Positions 41,019 through 50,850 of a stretch of 64,000 nt of DNA are shown one piece after another. The translations under genes and the position numbers were made by a program. Each line of letters begins with the position of its first letter. Positions within the stretch are counted from its first letter, which is position 1. Below the pieces are notes generated by a model that worked only from the letters and a program-made list of their open reading frames with translations, was not told the origin of the DNA and made no database searches. The DNA is from Pandoraea capi (GTDB lineage Bacteria; Pseudomonadota; Gammaproteobacteria; Burkholderiales; Burkholderiaceae): positions 558,001-622,000 of the forward strand of contig NZ_CABPRV010000001.1 of the NCBI RefSeq assembly GCF_902459735.1. The letters run 5' to 3'.

Positions 41019-42169
41019 AAATCGTTCTGTTCGTGACCGGTCTGCAACTCGGCGGCGCGGAGACGCAGGTCGCCGATCTCGCGCGCGGCTTTCTCGCTCG
41101 TGGGCACGACGTCACGCTGATCTCCGTGACCGGTCCGTGCACGATCGCGCTGCCGCAATCGCCGCGCTTCACGCTCGTCGAGCTCAAGGCGGGCAAATCG
41201 CCGGGCGCACTGCTCGGCGCGATGTTCCGGTTCGTGGCCTATCTGCGCGCATGGCAACCCGATGTCGTGCACGCGCACATGGTTCACGCCAATCTGATGG
41301 CGCGCGTGGCCCGATGGTTCGTCAGGATGCCCGTGCTCGTGAGCAGCGCGCACAGCCGCAACGAAGGCGGTCGCGCCCGCATGCTGGCCTATCGGCTGAC
41401 CGACCGGTGGACGGACCTGACGACCAACGTCAGCGACGACGCCGTCGCCGCGTTCGTCGCACAAGGCGCAGCCCCCGCCGAACGCATCGTGAGCGTGCCC
41501 AACGGCATCGACACACGGCGTTACCGTCCGGACGCGCAAGTGCGCTCGCATTGGCGCGAAATGCTGCTAGGGCATAAGCAAACCGATGTCGACGCCAACG
41601 CCAACGCCGCAACGCCCATTGTCTTCGCCGCAGGCCGGATCGCCGAAGCGAAGGACTATCCAACGTTGGTCAAGGCCTTTGAACGCGTGCTCGACTTGAT
41701 GCCCGAGGCCAGGCTACTCATCGCAGGTGACGGGCCATCGCGGGCGTCGGTGCAGACGCTGATCGACACCCGCGGGCTCGCGCGATCGGTCTCACTGCTG
41801 GGGCGTCGCAACGACGTTGCACAATTGATGTGTGCGGCCGACGTGTACGTCATGTCTTCCGCCTGGGAGGGTTTGCCGCTGGTTATCGGCGAAGCTATGG
41901 CCACGTGTTTGCCAGTCGTTTCCACGGACTGCGGCGGTGTACGGGAACTGCTCGGGGATATCCAGGACAACACGCTAGTGCCCATCGGCGATGCCTCGGC
42001 GCTTGGCAACGCCCTGATTCGCCACCTTAGCCATACCGTAGACGAGAGCCGCGCAATCGGCGCCGCGAATCGCGAGCGCATCGTTGCATGCTATTCCCTC
42101 GACGCCATTGTGGCGCAATGGCTGGATATATACGCCCGCCTGGCCGCGCCGCGCGAAACTCTCCGCTGA
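41015..42169 (+). CDS. GT4-family glycosyltransferase B
   Basis: The 384-residue protein has the GT4 layout: VTGLQLGGAETQVADLARGFLARGHDV, HAHMVHANLMARVARW, VPNGIDTRRYRPD, FAAGRIAEAKDYPTLVKAFE and SSAWEGLPLVIGEAMATCLPVVSTDCGG. It is similar in pattern to WbpH/RfaB-type transferases. It lies between two other GT4 genes in the same operon and probably adds one sugar of a repeat or outer-core unit. Confidence 0.93.
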   Translation: MKIVLFVTGLQLGGAETQVADLARGFLARGHDVTLISVTGPCTIALPQSPRFTLVELKAGKSPGALLGAMFRFVAYLRAWQPDVVHAHMVHANLMARVARWFVRMPVLVSSAHSRNEGGRARMLAYRLTDRWTDLTTNVSDDAVAAFVAQGAAPAERIVSVPNGIDTRRYRPDAQVRSHWREMLLGHKQTDVDANANAATPIVFAAGRIAEAKDYPTLVKAFERVLDLMPEARLLIAGDGPSRASVQTLIDTRGLARSVSLLGRRNDVAQLMCAADVYVMSSAWEGLPLVIGEAMATCLPVVSTDCGGVRELLGDIQDNTLVPIGDASALGNALIRHLSHTVDESRAIGAANRERIVACYSLDAIVAQWLDIYARLAAPRETLR

Positions 42170-42174
42170 ATGCT

Positions 42175-43317
42175 ATGCAAGCACCCGTTCTCTTTTGCTC
42201 CAACTCATTCTGGTCGATCCACAACTTCCGCGGCGGCCCGATCCGGGCCTTGCTGGCCGACGGACATCCGGTGCACGTCGTCGCCCCCGACGACGACTAC
42301 GTCCCGCTGCTACGCGAGATGGGCTGCCACGTTCACCTCATGCCGATGGCCTCGAAGGGACAGAACCCCTTGCAAGACATCGCGCTGACGCTCCGCCTTT
42401 ACCGTCTCTATCGCCGGATCCGTCCTGCCGTCTGTTTTCATTACACGATCAAGCCGAACATCTACGGCGCCGTGGCGGCGCACTGGGCAGGGATTCCCTC
42501 AGTCTCGATCACGACGGGCATGGGAACGGTGTTCATCAATAAGTCACTGATTACGCACATCGTACGTCTGCTATATCGCTATGCGTTCCGGCATACGCTC
42601 GAAAACTGGCTGCTCAATGACGCCGATTTCGACGCCATGGTGCGCGGGGGGCTGGTCGATATCCGCAAAGCGCGGTTGTTGCCCGGAGAAGGCGTCAATC
42701 TGGATCATTTTTCCCTCGCCCCCTGGCCGGAAGAGGACGGCACTTTCCGATTTTTGCTGATCGCCCGGCTGCTGCGTGACAAGGGGGTGCTGGAGTTCGT
42801 CGAAGCGGCCCGGACGATCAAGGCATCGATGCCCCATGTGCGCTTCCAGCTTCTTGGGCCGTCCGACGTCGAGAACCCCACGGCAATTTCGCGCGAGCAG
42901 GTGGCGCAATGGGAGCAGGAGGGACTTATCGAATATCTCGGCATCACGCAGGAAGTGCGTCCATTCATCGCGCAAGCCCACTGTATCGTGCTGCCGTCTT
43001 ACCGCGAAGGGTTGTCCCGGACCCTGCTGGAGGCCGGCGCGATGGGACGTCCGGTCATCACGACGGACGTACAGGGGTGCCGTGAAGTCGTCGACGAAGC
43101 GTCCAGCGGATGGGTCGTCCCGGCACAGAATGCATCGGCGTTGGGCGCGCGCATGGCGCTTGTGGCCAAGATGCCGTCATGTGAATTAGCGGCGGTCGGG
43201 GGGGCCGGGCGTGCTAAAGTAGCGCAAAATTTCGACGAGCGATTGGTCATCGCCGAGTATTTCAGAATACTTGGCGAAGTTTATCGGGGAACTCCTTCAT
43301 TTCCTACCCACGTTTAA
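42175..43317 (+). CDS. GT4-family glycosyltransferase C
   Basis: The 380-residue protein resembles the WbpX/WcfI-like group that often partners WecA-type initiating enzymes: FCSNSFWSIHNFRGGPIRALLADGH, FHYTIKPNIYGAVAAHWAG, SITTGMGTVFINKS, LLIARLLRDKGVLEFVEAARTIK and LPSYREGLSRTLLEAGAMGRPVITTDVQGCREVV. Members commonly transfer the second sugar after the lipid-linked HexNAc, consistent with the two WecA-like genes downstream. ATG 42175 lies 5 bp after the preceding stop. Confidence 0.92.
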   Translation: MQAPVLFCSNSFWSIHNFRGGPIRALLADGHPVHVVAPDDDYVPLLREMGCHVHLMPMASKGQNPLQDIALTLRLYRLYRRIRPAVCFHYTIKPNIYGAVAAHWAGIPSVSITTGMGTVFINKSLITHIVRLLYRYAFRHTLENWLLNDADFDAMVRGGLVDIRKARLLPGEGVNLDHFSLAPWPEEDGTFRFLLIARLLRDKGVLEFVEAARTIKASMPHVRFQLLGPSDVENPTAISREQVAQWEQEGLIEYLGITQEVRPFIAQAHCIVLPSYREGLSRTLLEAGAMGRPVITTDVQGCREVVDEASSGWVVPAQNASALGARMALVAKMPSCELAAVGGAGRAKVAQNFDERLVIAEYFRILGEVYRGTPSFPTHV

Positions 43318-43384
43318 ACGGAGATGACGCGAGAGCGCCATTCGCCCATAAAAAACTAAGTAACGCGGTTAACTTGTCCGTACT

Positions 43385-44479
43385 ATGCTGAACCTGACAT
43401 TGGCATTGGTAGTTTCATTTATCACCACGCTGCTGATTGTGCGGTATGCCCATGTGCATGCCCATTTCTCCAGCGACAGTGATACGAAAGGGGTTCAGAA
43501 GGTCCACTCGCATCCAGTGCCTCGCATTGGCGGTTTAGGCATTATGCTCGGCCTGCTCGTGGCCGGCACGTTCGCCGCTTCTTATTATCCGGGCCGCCTG
43601 CGAGAAATTCTGCTGCTTGCCGCCAGTGCTGCGCCTGTGTTTATCGGCGGATTCATCGAAGACGTCACGAAACGGGTTTCGCCCCGGACCCGCCTGATCT
43701 GTGCGATGGTGTCTGCACTCGTCGCGTACTGGGTACTCGGCATTCACATCAATCGAATCGATATCGGCCCGATTGACCGGCTTCTCGCCATTCCGGCAAT
43801 TTCGGTCGCACTGACAGTCATTTGCACCGCTGCCATGACCAATGCCGTCAACATCATCGACGGGTTTAACGGTCTGGCTGCAATGGTCAGTATTTTCATG
43901 TTCGTCTCGCTAGGCTACGTTGCATTTCAGGTTGGCGACGATGTCGTGCTTTCCGCTTCTCTGATAATGACGGGTGCCGTTTTCGGTTTCTTCATCCTTA
44001 ATTATCCGAATGGCCTGATTTTCCTCGGAGATGGGGGCGCCTATTTCATCGGATTCATGTTGGCAGAACTCGCGATTTTGCTTGTCATGCGTAATCCGAT
44101 GGTTTCACCCTGGTACCCGGCACTGATGTTGATTTACCCAATTTTCGAAGTCTGCTTCTCGATTTACCGTCGTCGGTTCGTGCGCGGTGTCTCGCCCAGC
44201 ATGCCCGATGGTGTTCATCTGCACATGCTGATCTACAAGCGGGTGCTGCGCTGGGCGGTAGGTTCGAAGGTGGCGGCGCAACTGGCGCGCCGCAATTCAA
44301 TGACATCACCGTATCTCTGGGTACTCTGTCTGTCGGCAGTACTTCCGGCTACGATTTTCTGGCGTCACAGCGGGCTGCTCGCGGCCTGCTGCCTGGTGTT
44401 CATCGTGGCCTATGTATGGCTTTATCAGCGAATCGTGCGCTTCCGTTCGCCGCGCTGGATGATTTTCACCAAAAAGTAA
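43385..44479 (+). CDS. WecA/MraY-family initiating sugar-phosphate transferase, copy 1
   Basis: The 364-residue polytopic enzyme transfers HexNAc-1-phosphate from UDP-HexNAc to undecaprenyl phosphate. Family motifs are FIEDVTKRVSP (variant of DDxxD with Glu first), NAVNIIDGFNGLAAMV, IFLGDGGAYFIGF and the carbohydrate loop DGVHLHMLIYKR. It is highly similar to the downstream copy and visibly richer in A/T, especially at third positions, suggesting a different recent history. It is 67 bp after the GT4 gene. Confidence 0.93.
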   Translation: MLNLTLALVVSFITTLLIVRYAHVHAHFSSDSDTKGVQKVHSHPVPRIGGLGIMLGLLVAGTFAASYYPGRLREILLLAASAAPVFIGGFIEDVTKRVSPRTRLICAMVSALVAYWVLGIHINRIDIGPIDRLLAIPAISVALTVICTAAMTNAVNIIDGFNGLAAMVSIFMFVSLGYVAFQVGDDVVLSASLIMTGAVFGFFILNYPNGLIFLGDGGAYFIGFMLAELAILLVMRNPMVSPWYPALMLIYPIFEVCFSIYRRRFVRGVSPSMPDGVHLHMLIYKRVLRWAVGSKVAAQLARRNSMTSPYLWVLCLSAVLPATIFWRHSGLLAACCLVFIVAYVWLYQRIVRFRSPRWMIFTKK

Positions 44480-44534
44480 GCGGTCTACCGAATTCTCTTT
44501 TCGATAGTCAGGCCACCGGCTATCGCACCTCTCA

Positions 44535-45626
44535 ATGCTGAGTCTCGCCATCGCCCTCGTCGTGTCGTTTGTCGCGACGCTGCTCATCGTCCGCTACGCG
44601 CACGTGCACTCCCGCTTCTCCGGCGATAGCGACGTTGCCGGGGTGCAGAAGTTTCACGTGCGGCCTGTGCCGCGCATCGGCGGCGTGGGCATTCTCGCCG
44701 GTCTGCTCGTCTCGGCCACCGCGCTCGGGCTGTCATACCCCACGGTGTCGCGTGACATCCTTCTGCTCGTGGCCTGCGGCCTGCCTGCCTTTCTGTCCGG
44801 CTTCATCGAAGATCTGACCAAGAAGGTCACGCCGACGGTCCGACTGGTCTGCACGATGTTCGCCGCCCTGCTGGCGTGGCTGGTGCTCGACATCCACATC
44901 ACCCGCGTCGACATCGGCATGGCCGACCGGGCGCTGGTCATGGCCGCGATCTCCGTGCCGCTCACCGTGCTGTGTGTGGCCGGCATGGCCAACGCCGTCA
45001 ATATCATCGACGGCTTCAACGGCCTCGCAGCGATGGTCGCGATGATCATGTTCGCCTCGCTCGGGTATGTCGGCTTTCAGGTGCAGGACCCGATCGTGCT
45101 CACCACGTCGATGATCATGGTCGGCGCCATCCTCGGCTTCTTCATCTTCAACTTCCCCGGCGGGCTGATCTTCCTGGGAGACGGCGGTGCGTATTTCCTC
45201 GGCTTCATGCTGGCGGAAATCGCCATTCTGCTGGTCATGCGCAATCCGCAGGTGTCGCCGTGGTATCCCGCGCTGATGGTGATCTATCCCGCGTTCGAAG
45301 TCTGTTTCTCGATTTATCGTAAGCGCTTTGTCCGGGGCATTTCGCCCGGCATTCCCGACGGCGTGCATCTGCATATGCTCGTCTACAAGCGGTTGATGCG
45401 CTGGGCTGCGGGCGCCCGCACGGCCAGCGCGCTGACCCAGCGCAATTCCTTGACCTCTCCCTATCTTTGGCTGCTATGCTTGCTGGCAGTGATCCCGGCG
45501 ACGGTATTCTGGCGGCATAGCGTGGTGCTGGCACTGTGCTGCGTCGCCTTCATGGTGACGTACGTGTGGCTGTATCTGAGCATCGTCCGCTTCAAAGCGC
45601 CGCGCTGGCTGATCTACAAGAAATGA
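44535..45626 (+). CDS. WecA/MraY-family initiating sugar-phosphate transferase, copy 2
   Basis: The 363-residue tandem paralogue of the preceding gene has the same motifs: FIEDLTKKVTP, NAVNIIDGFNGLAAMV, IFLGDGGAYFLGF and DGVHLHMLVYKRLMRWA. Codon use matches the rest of the chromosome, unlike copy 1. The two may differ in UDP-sugar preference or may represent a recent gain beside the resident gene. The stop overlaps a possible early apaH start (ATG 45623). Confidence 0.93.
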   Translation: MLSLAIALVVSFVATLLIVRYAHVHSRFSGDSDVAGVQKFHVRPVPRIGGVGILAGLLVSATALGLSYPTVSRDILLLVACGLPAFLSGFIEDLTKKVTPTVRLVCTMFAALLAWLVLDIHITRVDIGMADRALVMAAISVPLTVLCVAGMANAVNIIDGFNGLAAMVAMIMFASLGYVGFQVQDPIVLTTSMIMVGAILGFFIFNFPGGLIFLGDGGAYFLGFMLAEIAILLVMRNPQVSPWYPALMVIYPAFEVCFSIYRKRFVRGISPGIPDGVHLHMLVYKRLMRWAAGARTASALTQRNSLTSPYLWLLCLLAVIPATVFWRHSVVLALCCVAFMVTYVWLYLSIVRFKAPRWLIYKK

Positions 45627-45718
45627 ACGACCTCGGGGGCGACGCACCGAAGGTGCGCGAGCGCGGCACACGCCCCCCCCTGATCGGGACAACCAGACAA
45701 GACAGCGCCACCAACGCG

Positions 45719-46693
45719 ATGCGTGACATCTATGCCATCGGCGACCTGCAAGGTTGCCAAACGTCGTTTGAACAACTGCTTGCGCGCCTGCCGCAGGAGG
45801 CAGATCTCTGGCTCGCCGGCGATCTCATCAATCGCGGCCCGCGCTCGCTCGACACGCTGCGTCAGGTCATCGCCCTGGGCGAGCGCGTCACCGCCGTGCT
45901 CGGCAATCACGATCTGCATCTGCTGGCGGTCGCAGCCGGGGTGCGTCAAGCACACGGCAGCGATACCCTCGACGACATTCTCAACGCCCCCGACCGCGAC
46001 GCTCTCATCGACTGGGTTCGCCGGCAACCGTTGGCACACTTCGCACACGGGCACCTGATGGTGCACGCCGGGGTGCTGCCGCAATGGGATGCCGAGCAAG
46101 TCGTCTCGCTCGCACGCGATGTGCAGACGCAATTGCGCGGCCCGGACTGGAAGACGTTTCTCTCGCGTATGTTCGGCAACCAGCCGGATCAATGGCAGGC
46201 GGACCTCAGCGACGAAGACCGTCGGCGTCTCACGATCAACGCGCTCACGCGCATGCGCTTTTGCAGTGCCGACGGACGCATCGACTTCAAGATCAAGGAA
46301 GGCGCGGACGCCGCCACCGACGCCCTGAAGCCGTGGTTCGATGTGCCGGGCCGACGCACGTCCAACGTCACGATGGTCTTTGGCCACTGGTCGGCCCTCG
46401 GACTGGTGATGCGCGACAACGTGCTCGGACTCGATACGGGGTGCGTGTGGGGCGGCAAGCTCACGGCCGTGAAACTCACGGCATCCCCTGCGGATCGGGA
46501 GTTGATTCAGATCGACTGCCCGCAGATCCGCGATCCGCTCGCGTCGAGCGACAAGAAACGCAGCAAGATGAAGACGGCCGACAAGGCCGAAGACGCCTTC
46601 AAGGCCGCCAAGGCCGAGAAGCTCGACAAGTTTGGCAAGGCGGCGCGAAAGCAGGAAAAGCTGGAGAAGGCCGCGAAACGCAAAGGCGAGTGA
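45719..46693 (+). CDS. apaH: Symmetrical bis(5'-nucleosyl)-tetraphosphatase
   Basis: The enzyme hydrolyses Ap4A to two ADP. The phosphoesterase motifs are YAIGDLQGC, LAGDLINRGPRS, VLGNHDLHLL and HAGVLPQWD, with VFGHWSALG near the C-terminus. ATG 45719 begins directly with the first motif as in most ApaH proteins; ATG 45623, overlapping the WecA stop, would add 32 non-conserved residues. The 324-residue product is about 45 longer than usual because of a Lys/Ala-rich C-terminal tail (KAAKAEKLDKFGKAARKQEK). Confidence 0.94.
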   Translation: MRDIYAIGDLQGCQTSFEQLLARLPQEADLWLAGDLINRGPRSLDTLRQVIALGERVTAVLGNHDLHLLAVAAGVRQAHGSDTLDDILNAPDRDALIDWVRRQPLAHFAHGHLMVHAGVLPQWDAEQVVSLARDVQTQLRGPDWKTFLSRMFGNQPDQWQADLSDEDRRRLTINALTRMRFCSADGRIDFKIKEGADAATDALKPWFDVPGRRTSNVTMVFGHWSALGLVMRDNVLGLDTGCVWGGKLTAVKLTASPADRELIQIDCPQIRDPLASSDKKRSKMKTADKAEDAFKAAKAEKLDKFGKAARKQEKLEKAAKRKGE

Positions 46694-46714
46694 TCGCCGG
46701 AGTGCGGCTGTATT

Positions 46715-47545
46715 TCAGACCTGAAGCGCCCGCGCAGCGTCGTCTTCTTCGTCGCCCAGCGTCGACGTACGTGACCCGACAGCGCCCGTCTCCGGCAGCA
46801 CCGCTTCGGGCAGGAAACCCTGCAACGCCGCACCGACTGCCTGCTGTGCGCCCAGCGTGAACTCGCGGCGATGCTGTCCCTCCTGCGGATACTGCGGTGC
46901 GCCGATCGACAGGCGTACCGTCATCGGCGGCGCCTTCAGAATCATGTCGATGGACTCGATCAGGCTCGTCTCGCCGATGTACGCCGGCGCCATCGTATGA
47001 CGTCCGCTCGCCGCGTCGGTATAGAACAGGCACATCGGCTGCGCCGGCTTGCCCGTCGACACCGGGGCTTGCAGCAAATTCGCGTGGAACGGCAACAGGC
47101 TGCGGCCGTCCGTCGTCGTGCCTTCGGGGAAGACCGTGATGATGTCGCCGTCACGCAGGCAATCGGACAGGTAGTGCATGATGCGACGCGCATCCGCACG
47201 ACGCTCGCGTTGCAGGAAGATCGTGCGCGTCTGCACGCACAGCCAGCCGACCAGCGGCCAGTGACGAATCTCGGCCTTCGCGACGAAGCGCACCGGTTGC
47301 CACGCATTGAGCGCGAAGATGTCGATCCACGAGACGTGATTGCACAGCAGCATCACGCCACTTTCCGGCACCGGGGCATGCTGCTCGACTTCGAGACGCA
47401 TGCCGCACAGCTTCAGCAGCTTCTGCGACCACGCGCGAATGCGACGGTCCTTCTGCGCTTGTGACAAAAACGGGAACAGGATCGCCGCGGTCAACATACC
47501 GCGCGCGAGGTGCAGGCCCAGACGAAGTTTTCTGATCAACAGCAC
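46715..47545 (-). CDS. plsC: 1-acyl-sn-glycerol-3-phosphate acyltransferase
   Basis: The 276-residue membrane-associated enzyme makes phosphatidic acid. The catalytic HX4D motif is NHVSWIDIFAL, with FVAKAEIRHWPLVGWL, the FPEGTTTDGRSLLPFHANL block carrying the glycerophosphate site and VLYTDA-like CLFYTDAASG. An N-terminal hydrophobic helix anchors it. It is 12 bp downstream of the dihydroorotase-like gene on the same strand. The last 35 residues (EAVLPETGAVG onward) are lineage-specific. Confidence 0.93.
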   Translation of the reverse strand: MLLIRKLRLGLHLARGMLTAAILFPFLSQAQKDRRIRAWSQKLLKLCGMRLEVEQHAPVPESGVMLLCNHVSWIDIFALNAWQPVRFVAKAEIRHWPLVGWLCVQTRTIFLQRERRADARRIMHYLSDCLRDGDIITVFPEGTTTDGRSLLPFHANLLQAPVSTGKPAQPMCLFYTDAASGRHTMAPAYIGETSLIESIDMILKAPPMTVRLSIGAPQYPQEGQHRREFTLGAQQAVGAALQGFLPEAVLPETGAVGSRTSTLGDEEDDAARALQV

Positions 47546-47557
47546 GGCAATCGCATC

Positions 47558-48826
47558 CTAGACGGCGAGGGCTTCGTACGCCACGCGGCCACCGACCAGC
47601 GTGAGCCGTACCTGGCCCGGTAATTCGTATCCCAGAAACGGGGTGTTGTGACCGGCGCTGCGCAACTGCTGCGCGGACACGGTCCAATGCGTCGACGGCG
47701 CAAACACGCATACGTCGGCGGGCTGTCCCGGCGACAAGCGGCCCGCGCCCGGCGCGACTGCCGCAAGACGCTGCCCCGGCCCATGCGTGACCCGCGCCAA
47801 CGCATCGACCAGCGGCACGCGCGACTCCTCGGCCCACTTCAGCACCAGCGACAGGAGTAATTCAAGCCCTGTGGCGCCCGGTGCAGCTTCCGCGAAGGGA
47901 ACAAGACGGGCGTCGGGGGCGAGCGGCGTGTGATCCGAGCAGATGGCGTCAATCGTACCGTCCCTCGCAGCGTCGCGCACGGCCTCGCGGTCACGTCCGG
48001 AGCGCAGCGGCGGATCGAGTCGGTACTGGGCGTCAAAATACCCGATATCCATGTCGGTGAGATGGAGGTGATGTGCGGCAACGTCGCACGTCACCGGCAA
48101 TCCTTCGGCTTTCGCCGCACGTACCAATGCCAGACCGGCCGCAGAGGACAGACGACACAGATGCACGCGCGTGCCGGTCACCCGCACGAGTTCGAGAATC
48201 GTGTGCAGCGCGATGGTTTCGGCCGCCACCGGAATACCGGCCAGCCCGAGACGCGAGGCGACCGCACCACTCGCGGCAACGCCTCCGGCAGCCAGTGCGG
48301 CATCCTGCGCACGCAGCCATACCGTCAGCCCGAAGGTGCCCGCATATTGCAACGCGCGCAGCAGCGTCCGGTTGTCCGCCATCGCGGCATTCGCCTGCGA
48401 CAAGCCGATGCAGCCCGCACGCGTCAGTTGCGCCATCTCGGTGAGTTCGCGTCCCGCAAGACCGGCCGTGAGCGCGCCGAGCGGATGGACCTGCACGGCG
48501 TGCGTCGCGCGCGCACGTAGTTGCAGCATCTCCACGAGGTCCGGTTCGTCGAGCACCGGATCGGTATCCGGCGGACAGACCACCCGTGTGACGCCACCGG
48601 CGAGCGCCGCGGTCGCTTCGCTCGCCGCCGTCACCCGGCGCGCCGACAGATCGATCAGCCCGGGGGCGACCCACATGCCCTTCGCGTCGAAGGTGCGCCC
48701 GGCAGTGAAGTCGGCGGGCGCTGCGTCCAGCGCAACGATATTGCCGTCGGCAATGAAGATGTCCTGCACGCGATCGGTACGCGTTGCGGGATCGATGACG
48801 CGGCCACCCTTCAGATGCAGTTTCAT
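47558..48826 (-). CDS. Dihydroorotase-like protein lacking the metal-binding HxH motif
   Basis: The 422-residue amidohydrolase-fold protein belongs to the PyrC'/PyrX group. Where active dihydroorotases have DxHxH after GLIDxH, this protein reads GLIDLSARRVT, so two zinc ligands are missing. The later SDHTPLAPDAR keeps the terminal Asp-His. In Pseudomonas and relatives such proteins are inactive partners that pack with aspartate transcarbamoylase. It lies 7 bp downstream of pyrB, as expected for that complex; a separate active PyrC must exist elsewhere. Confidence 0.92.
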   Translation of the reverse strand: MKLHLKGGRVIDPATRTDRVQDIFIADGNIVALDAAPADFTAGRTFDAKGMWVAPGLIDLSARRVTAASEATAALAGGVTRVVCPPDTDPVLDEPDLVEMLQLRARATHAVQVHPLGALTAGLAGRELTEMAQLTRAGCIGLSQANAAMADNRTLLRALQYAGTFGLTVWLRAQDAALAAGGVAASGAVASRLGLAGIPVAAETIALHTILELVRVTGTRVHLCRLSSAAGLALVRAAKAEGLPVTCDVAAHHLHLTDMDIGYFDAQYRLDPPLRSGRDREAVRDAARDGTIDAICSDHTPLAPDARLVPFAEAAPGATGLELLLSLVLKWAEESRVPLVDALARVTHGPGQRLAAVAPGAGRLSPGQPADVCVFAPSTHWTVSAQQLRSAGHNTPFLGYELPGQVRLTLVGGRVAYEALAV

Positions 48827-48833
48827 GGCGCGC

Positions 48834-49811
48834 TTACCCGTTGTTCGCGGCGACGATGCTCATCGCCGCCATCCGCACGGCAATGCCGAACGAGACTTGT
48901 TCGAGAATGACCGACTGCGGCCCGTCGGCGACGGCCGAATCGATCTCCACGCCCCGATTCATCGGGCCGGGATGCATCACGATGGCATCAGGTTTGGCCA
49001 GCGCGAGCCGCTCCGGCGTCAGACCGTAATACTGAAAGTATTCACTCGCAGAAGGCAGCAATGCGCCGTTCATCCGCTCGTTCTGCAAGCGCAGCATGAT
49101 GATCACGTCGACGTCGCGAAGCCCTTCGTCCATGTCGTGAAACACACGCACACCAAGCTGTTCCAGCCCTGTAGGCAACAGCGTACGCGGACCGATGGCA
49201 CGCACTTCGGGCACGCCGAGCGTGGTCAGTGCGTGAATGTCGGAGCGCGCCACGCGCGAGTGCAGAATGTCGCCGACGATCGCGACCGTCAGGTTCTGGA
49301 ATTCGCCCTTGTGATGGCGAATCGTGTACATGTCGAGCAGCCCCTGCGTGGGGTGCGCATGACGTCCGTCGCCCGCGTTGATGACGTGCACGTGCGGCGC
49401 ACAATGCTCGGCGATCAGATACGGCGCCCCCGACTGCGCATGCCGCACGACGAACAGGTCCGCGTGCATCGCCGAGAGATTGCCGATGGTGTCGAGCAGC
49501 GTCTCGCCCTTGCTAGTCGACGACGCGTTGATATTCAGATTGAGCACATCGGCAGACAGGCGTGCAGCGGCAATCTCAAACGTCGTTCGCGTACGCGTCG
49601 AATTCTCGAAGAACAGATTGAAGACCGACTTGCCACTGAGCAGCGGCACCTTCTTCACATCGGCATCGTTCACGCTGACGAACTGCGTGGCCGTATCGAG
49701 AATGTGCATGAGCACGGCACGCGGCAAACCTTCTACCGTCAGCAAGTGCCGGAGCTCGCCATTGCGATTGAGTTGAGGGTGACCGCGACGGCCGAGAATG
49801 CCGTTAGCCAT
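48834..49811 (-). CDS. pyrB: Aspartate carbamoyltransferase catalytic subunit
   Basis: The enzyme catalyses the first committed step of pyrimidine synthesis, carbamoyl phosphate plus aspartate. The 325-residue protein has the carbamoyl-phosphate site [27 protein letters not shown], and the aspartate-binding LRLQNER and [13 protein letters not shown]. It is preceded by CGGAG and followed immediately by the dihydroorotase-like partner. No pyrR gene lies upstream, where related genera usually carry one (from memory). Confidence 0.96.
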   Translation of the reverse strand: MANGILGRRGHPQLNRNGELRHLLTVEGLPRAVLMHILDTATQFVSVNDADVKKVPLLSGKSVFNLFFENSTRTRTTFEIAAARLSADVLNLNINASSTSKGETLLDTIGNLSAMHADLFVVRHAQSGAPYLIAEHCAPHVHVINAGDGRHAHPTQGLLDMYTIRHHKGEFQNLTVAIVGDILHSRVARSDIHALTTLGVPEVRAIGPRTLLPTGLEQLGVRVFHDMDEGLRDVDVIIMLRLQNERMNGALLPSASEYFQYYGLTPERLALAKPDAIVMHPGPMNRGVEIDSAVADGPQSVILEQVSFGIAVRMAAMSIVAANNG

Positions 49812-49855
49812 GCCGGGGCTCCGAGGGGACCGAAGTCACGTGGTGCAAGGGGAAA

Positions 49856-50284
49856 TCAGGCGGGCACATGCTCGTCGAAATACTGCTGGAGGATGATGCG
49901 GGCGGCCTCGGCGTCGAGCGATGTCTTCTGCGACACCTTGACGCCGGCTTCGGCCAGCGCCGCCGCCGCCGCGACCGACGAATAGCGTTCGTCGACCCAG
50001 ACGACCGGCACGCTGAACCGCCCATTGAGCTGGTTACCGAAGCGTTTGGCCTGCTGCGTCATTTCATGCGGCGTGCCATCGGGATGACACGGCAGACCGA
50101 CGACGATCAGCTCGGGCTGCCACTCGGCGATGAGCTTGCCCATCTCGGCAAAACGCACTTCACGATTGAGGTTGGCGACGACGGTGAGTGCGCGGGCCTC
50201 GCGCAGCATCAGATTGCCCATCGCGACGCCGATGCGGCGCTCGCCGTAATCGAAGGCGAGCACCGTGCGACTGCCAGCCGTCAT
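49856..50284 (-). CDS. ruvX: RuvX/YqgF pre-16S rRNA nuclease
   Basis: The 142-residue RNase H-like protein was once called a putative Holliday junction resolvase and is now linked to 16S rRNA 5' processing. Active-site strands are [15 protein letters not shown] (Asp), [10 protein letters not shown] and [13 protein letters not shown] (Glu) with a C-terminal [13 protein letters not shown] (Asp). It overlaps yqgE by ATGA, a gene pair conserved across Proteobacteria. Confidence 0.95.
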   Translation of the reverse strand: MTAGSRTVLAFDYGERRIGVAMGNLMLREARALTVVANLNREVRFAEMGKLIAEWQPELIVVGLPCHPDGTPHEMTQQAKRFGNQLNGRFSVPVVWVDERYSSVAAAAALAEAGVKVSQKTSLDAEAARIILQQYFDEHVPA

Positions 50285-50850
50285 GCGTGACCCGCGTCGG
50301 CGGAGAGCATCGACGACGTCACGCCGAGCAACGCCAGCGCGGCGTCGAAGCGTTCGGCCGGCGGCACGTCGAACACGATGCCCGGGTCGGCCGCGACCGT
50401 CAGCCAGCCGTTGCGGCTGATTTCGTCTTCCAGTTGCCCTGCGCTCCAGCCCGAATGACCGAGCGTGAGCAGGAAACGGTTGGGGCCTTGCCCATTTGCG
50501 ACGGCTTCGAGCACGTCCTTGGACGTCGTCATCTCCAACCCGCCCGGCACCGACAGCGATGAACTGTACGCAGTCCCTGTCGCCTCATGCAGCACGAAGC
50601 CGCGCTCGGTCTGCACCGGGCCGCCGAAGAAGACCGGTTGATGCGCCAGCGGATCGATTTCGAGCTTGAGGTCGAGCCGCTCGAAGAGCGACGCGAGGTC
50701 AATGTCGGTAGGACGATTGATGACCAGCCCGATCGCGCCTTTTTCACTGTGCTCGCACAGGTAGACGACGGTGCCGGAAAAGGTGGGATCGGCCATGCCG
50801 GGCATGGCGATAAGGAACTGATTCGTAAGGTTGATACGGTCGTTCGGCAT
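50281..50850 (-). CDS. yqgE: YqgE/AlgH-family protein
   Basis: The 189-residue protein of the UPF0301 family starts [28 protein letters not shown], with [29 protein letters not shown] and [15 protein letters not shown], all canonical. The biochemical role is unknown; AlgH affects alginate regulation in Pseudomonas. ATG 50850 begins the conserved region. It is translationally coupled to ruvX. Confidence 0.94.
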   Translation of the reverse strand: MPNDRINLTNQFLIAMPGMADPTFSGTVVYLCEHSEKGAIGLVINRPTDIDLASLFERLDLKLEIDPLAHQPVFFGGPVQTERGFVLHEATGTAYSSSLSVPGGLEMTTSKDVLEAVANGQGPNRFLLTLGHSGWSAGQLEDEISRNGWLTVAADPGIVFDVPPAERFDAALALLGVTSSMLSADAGHA

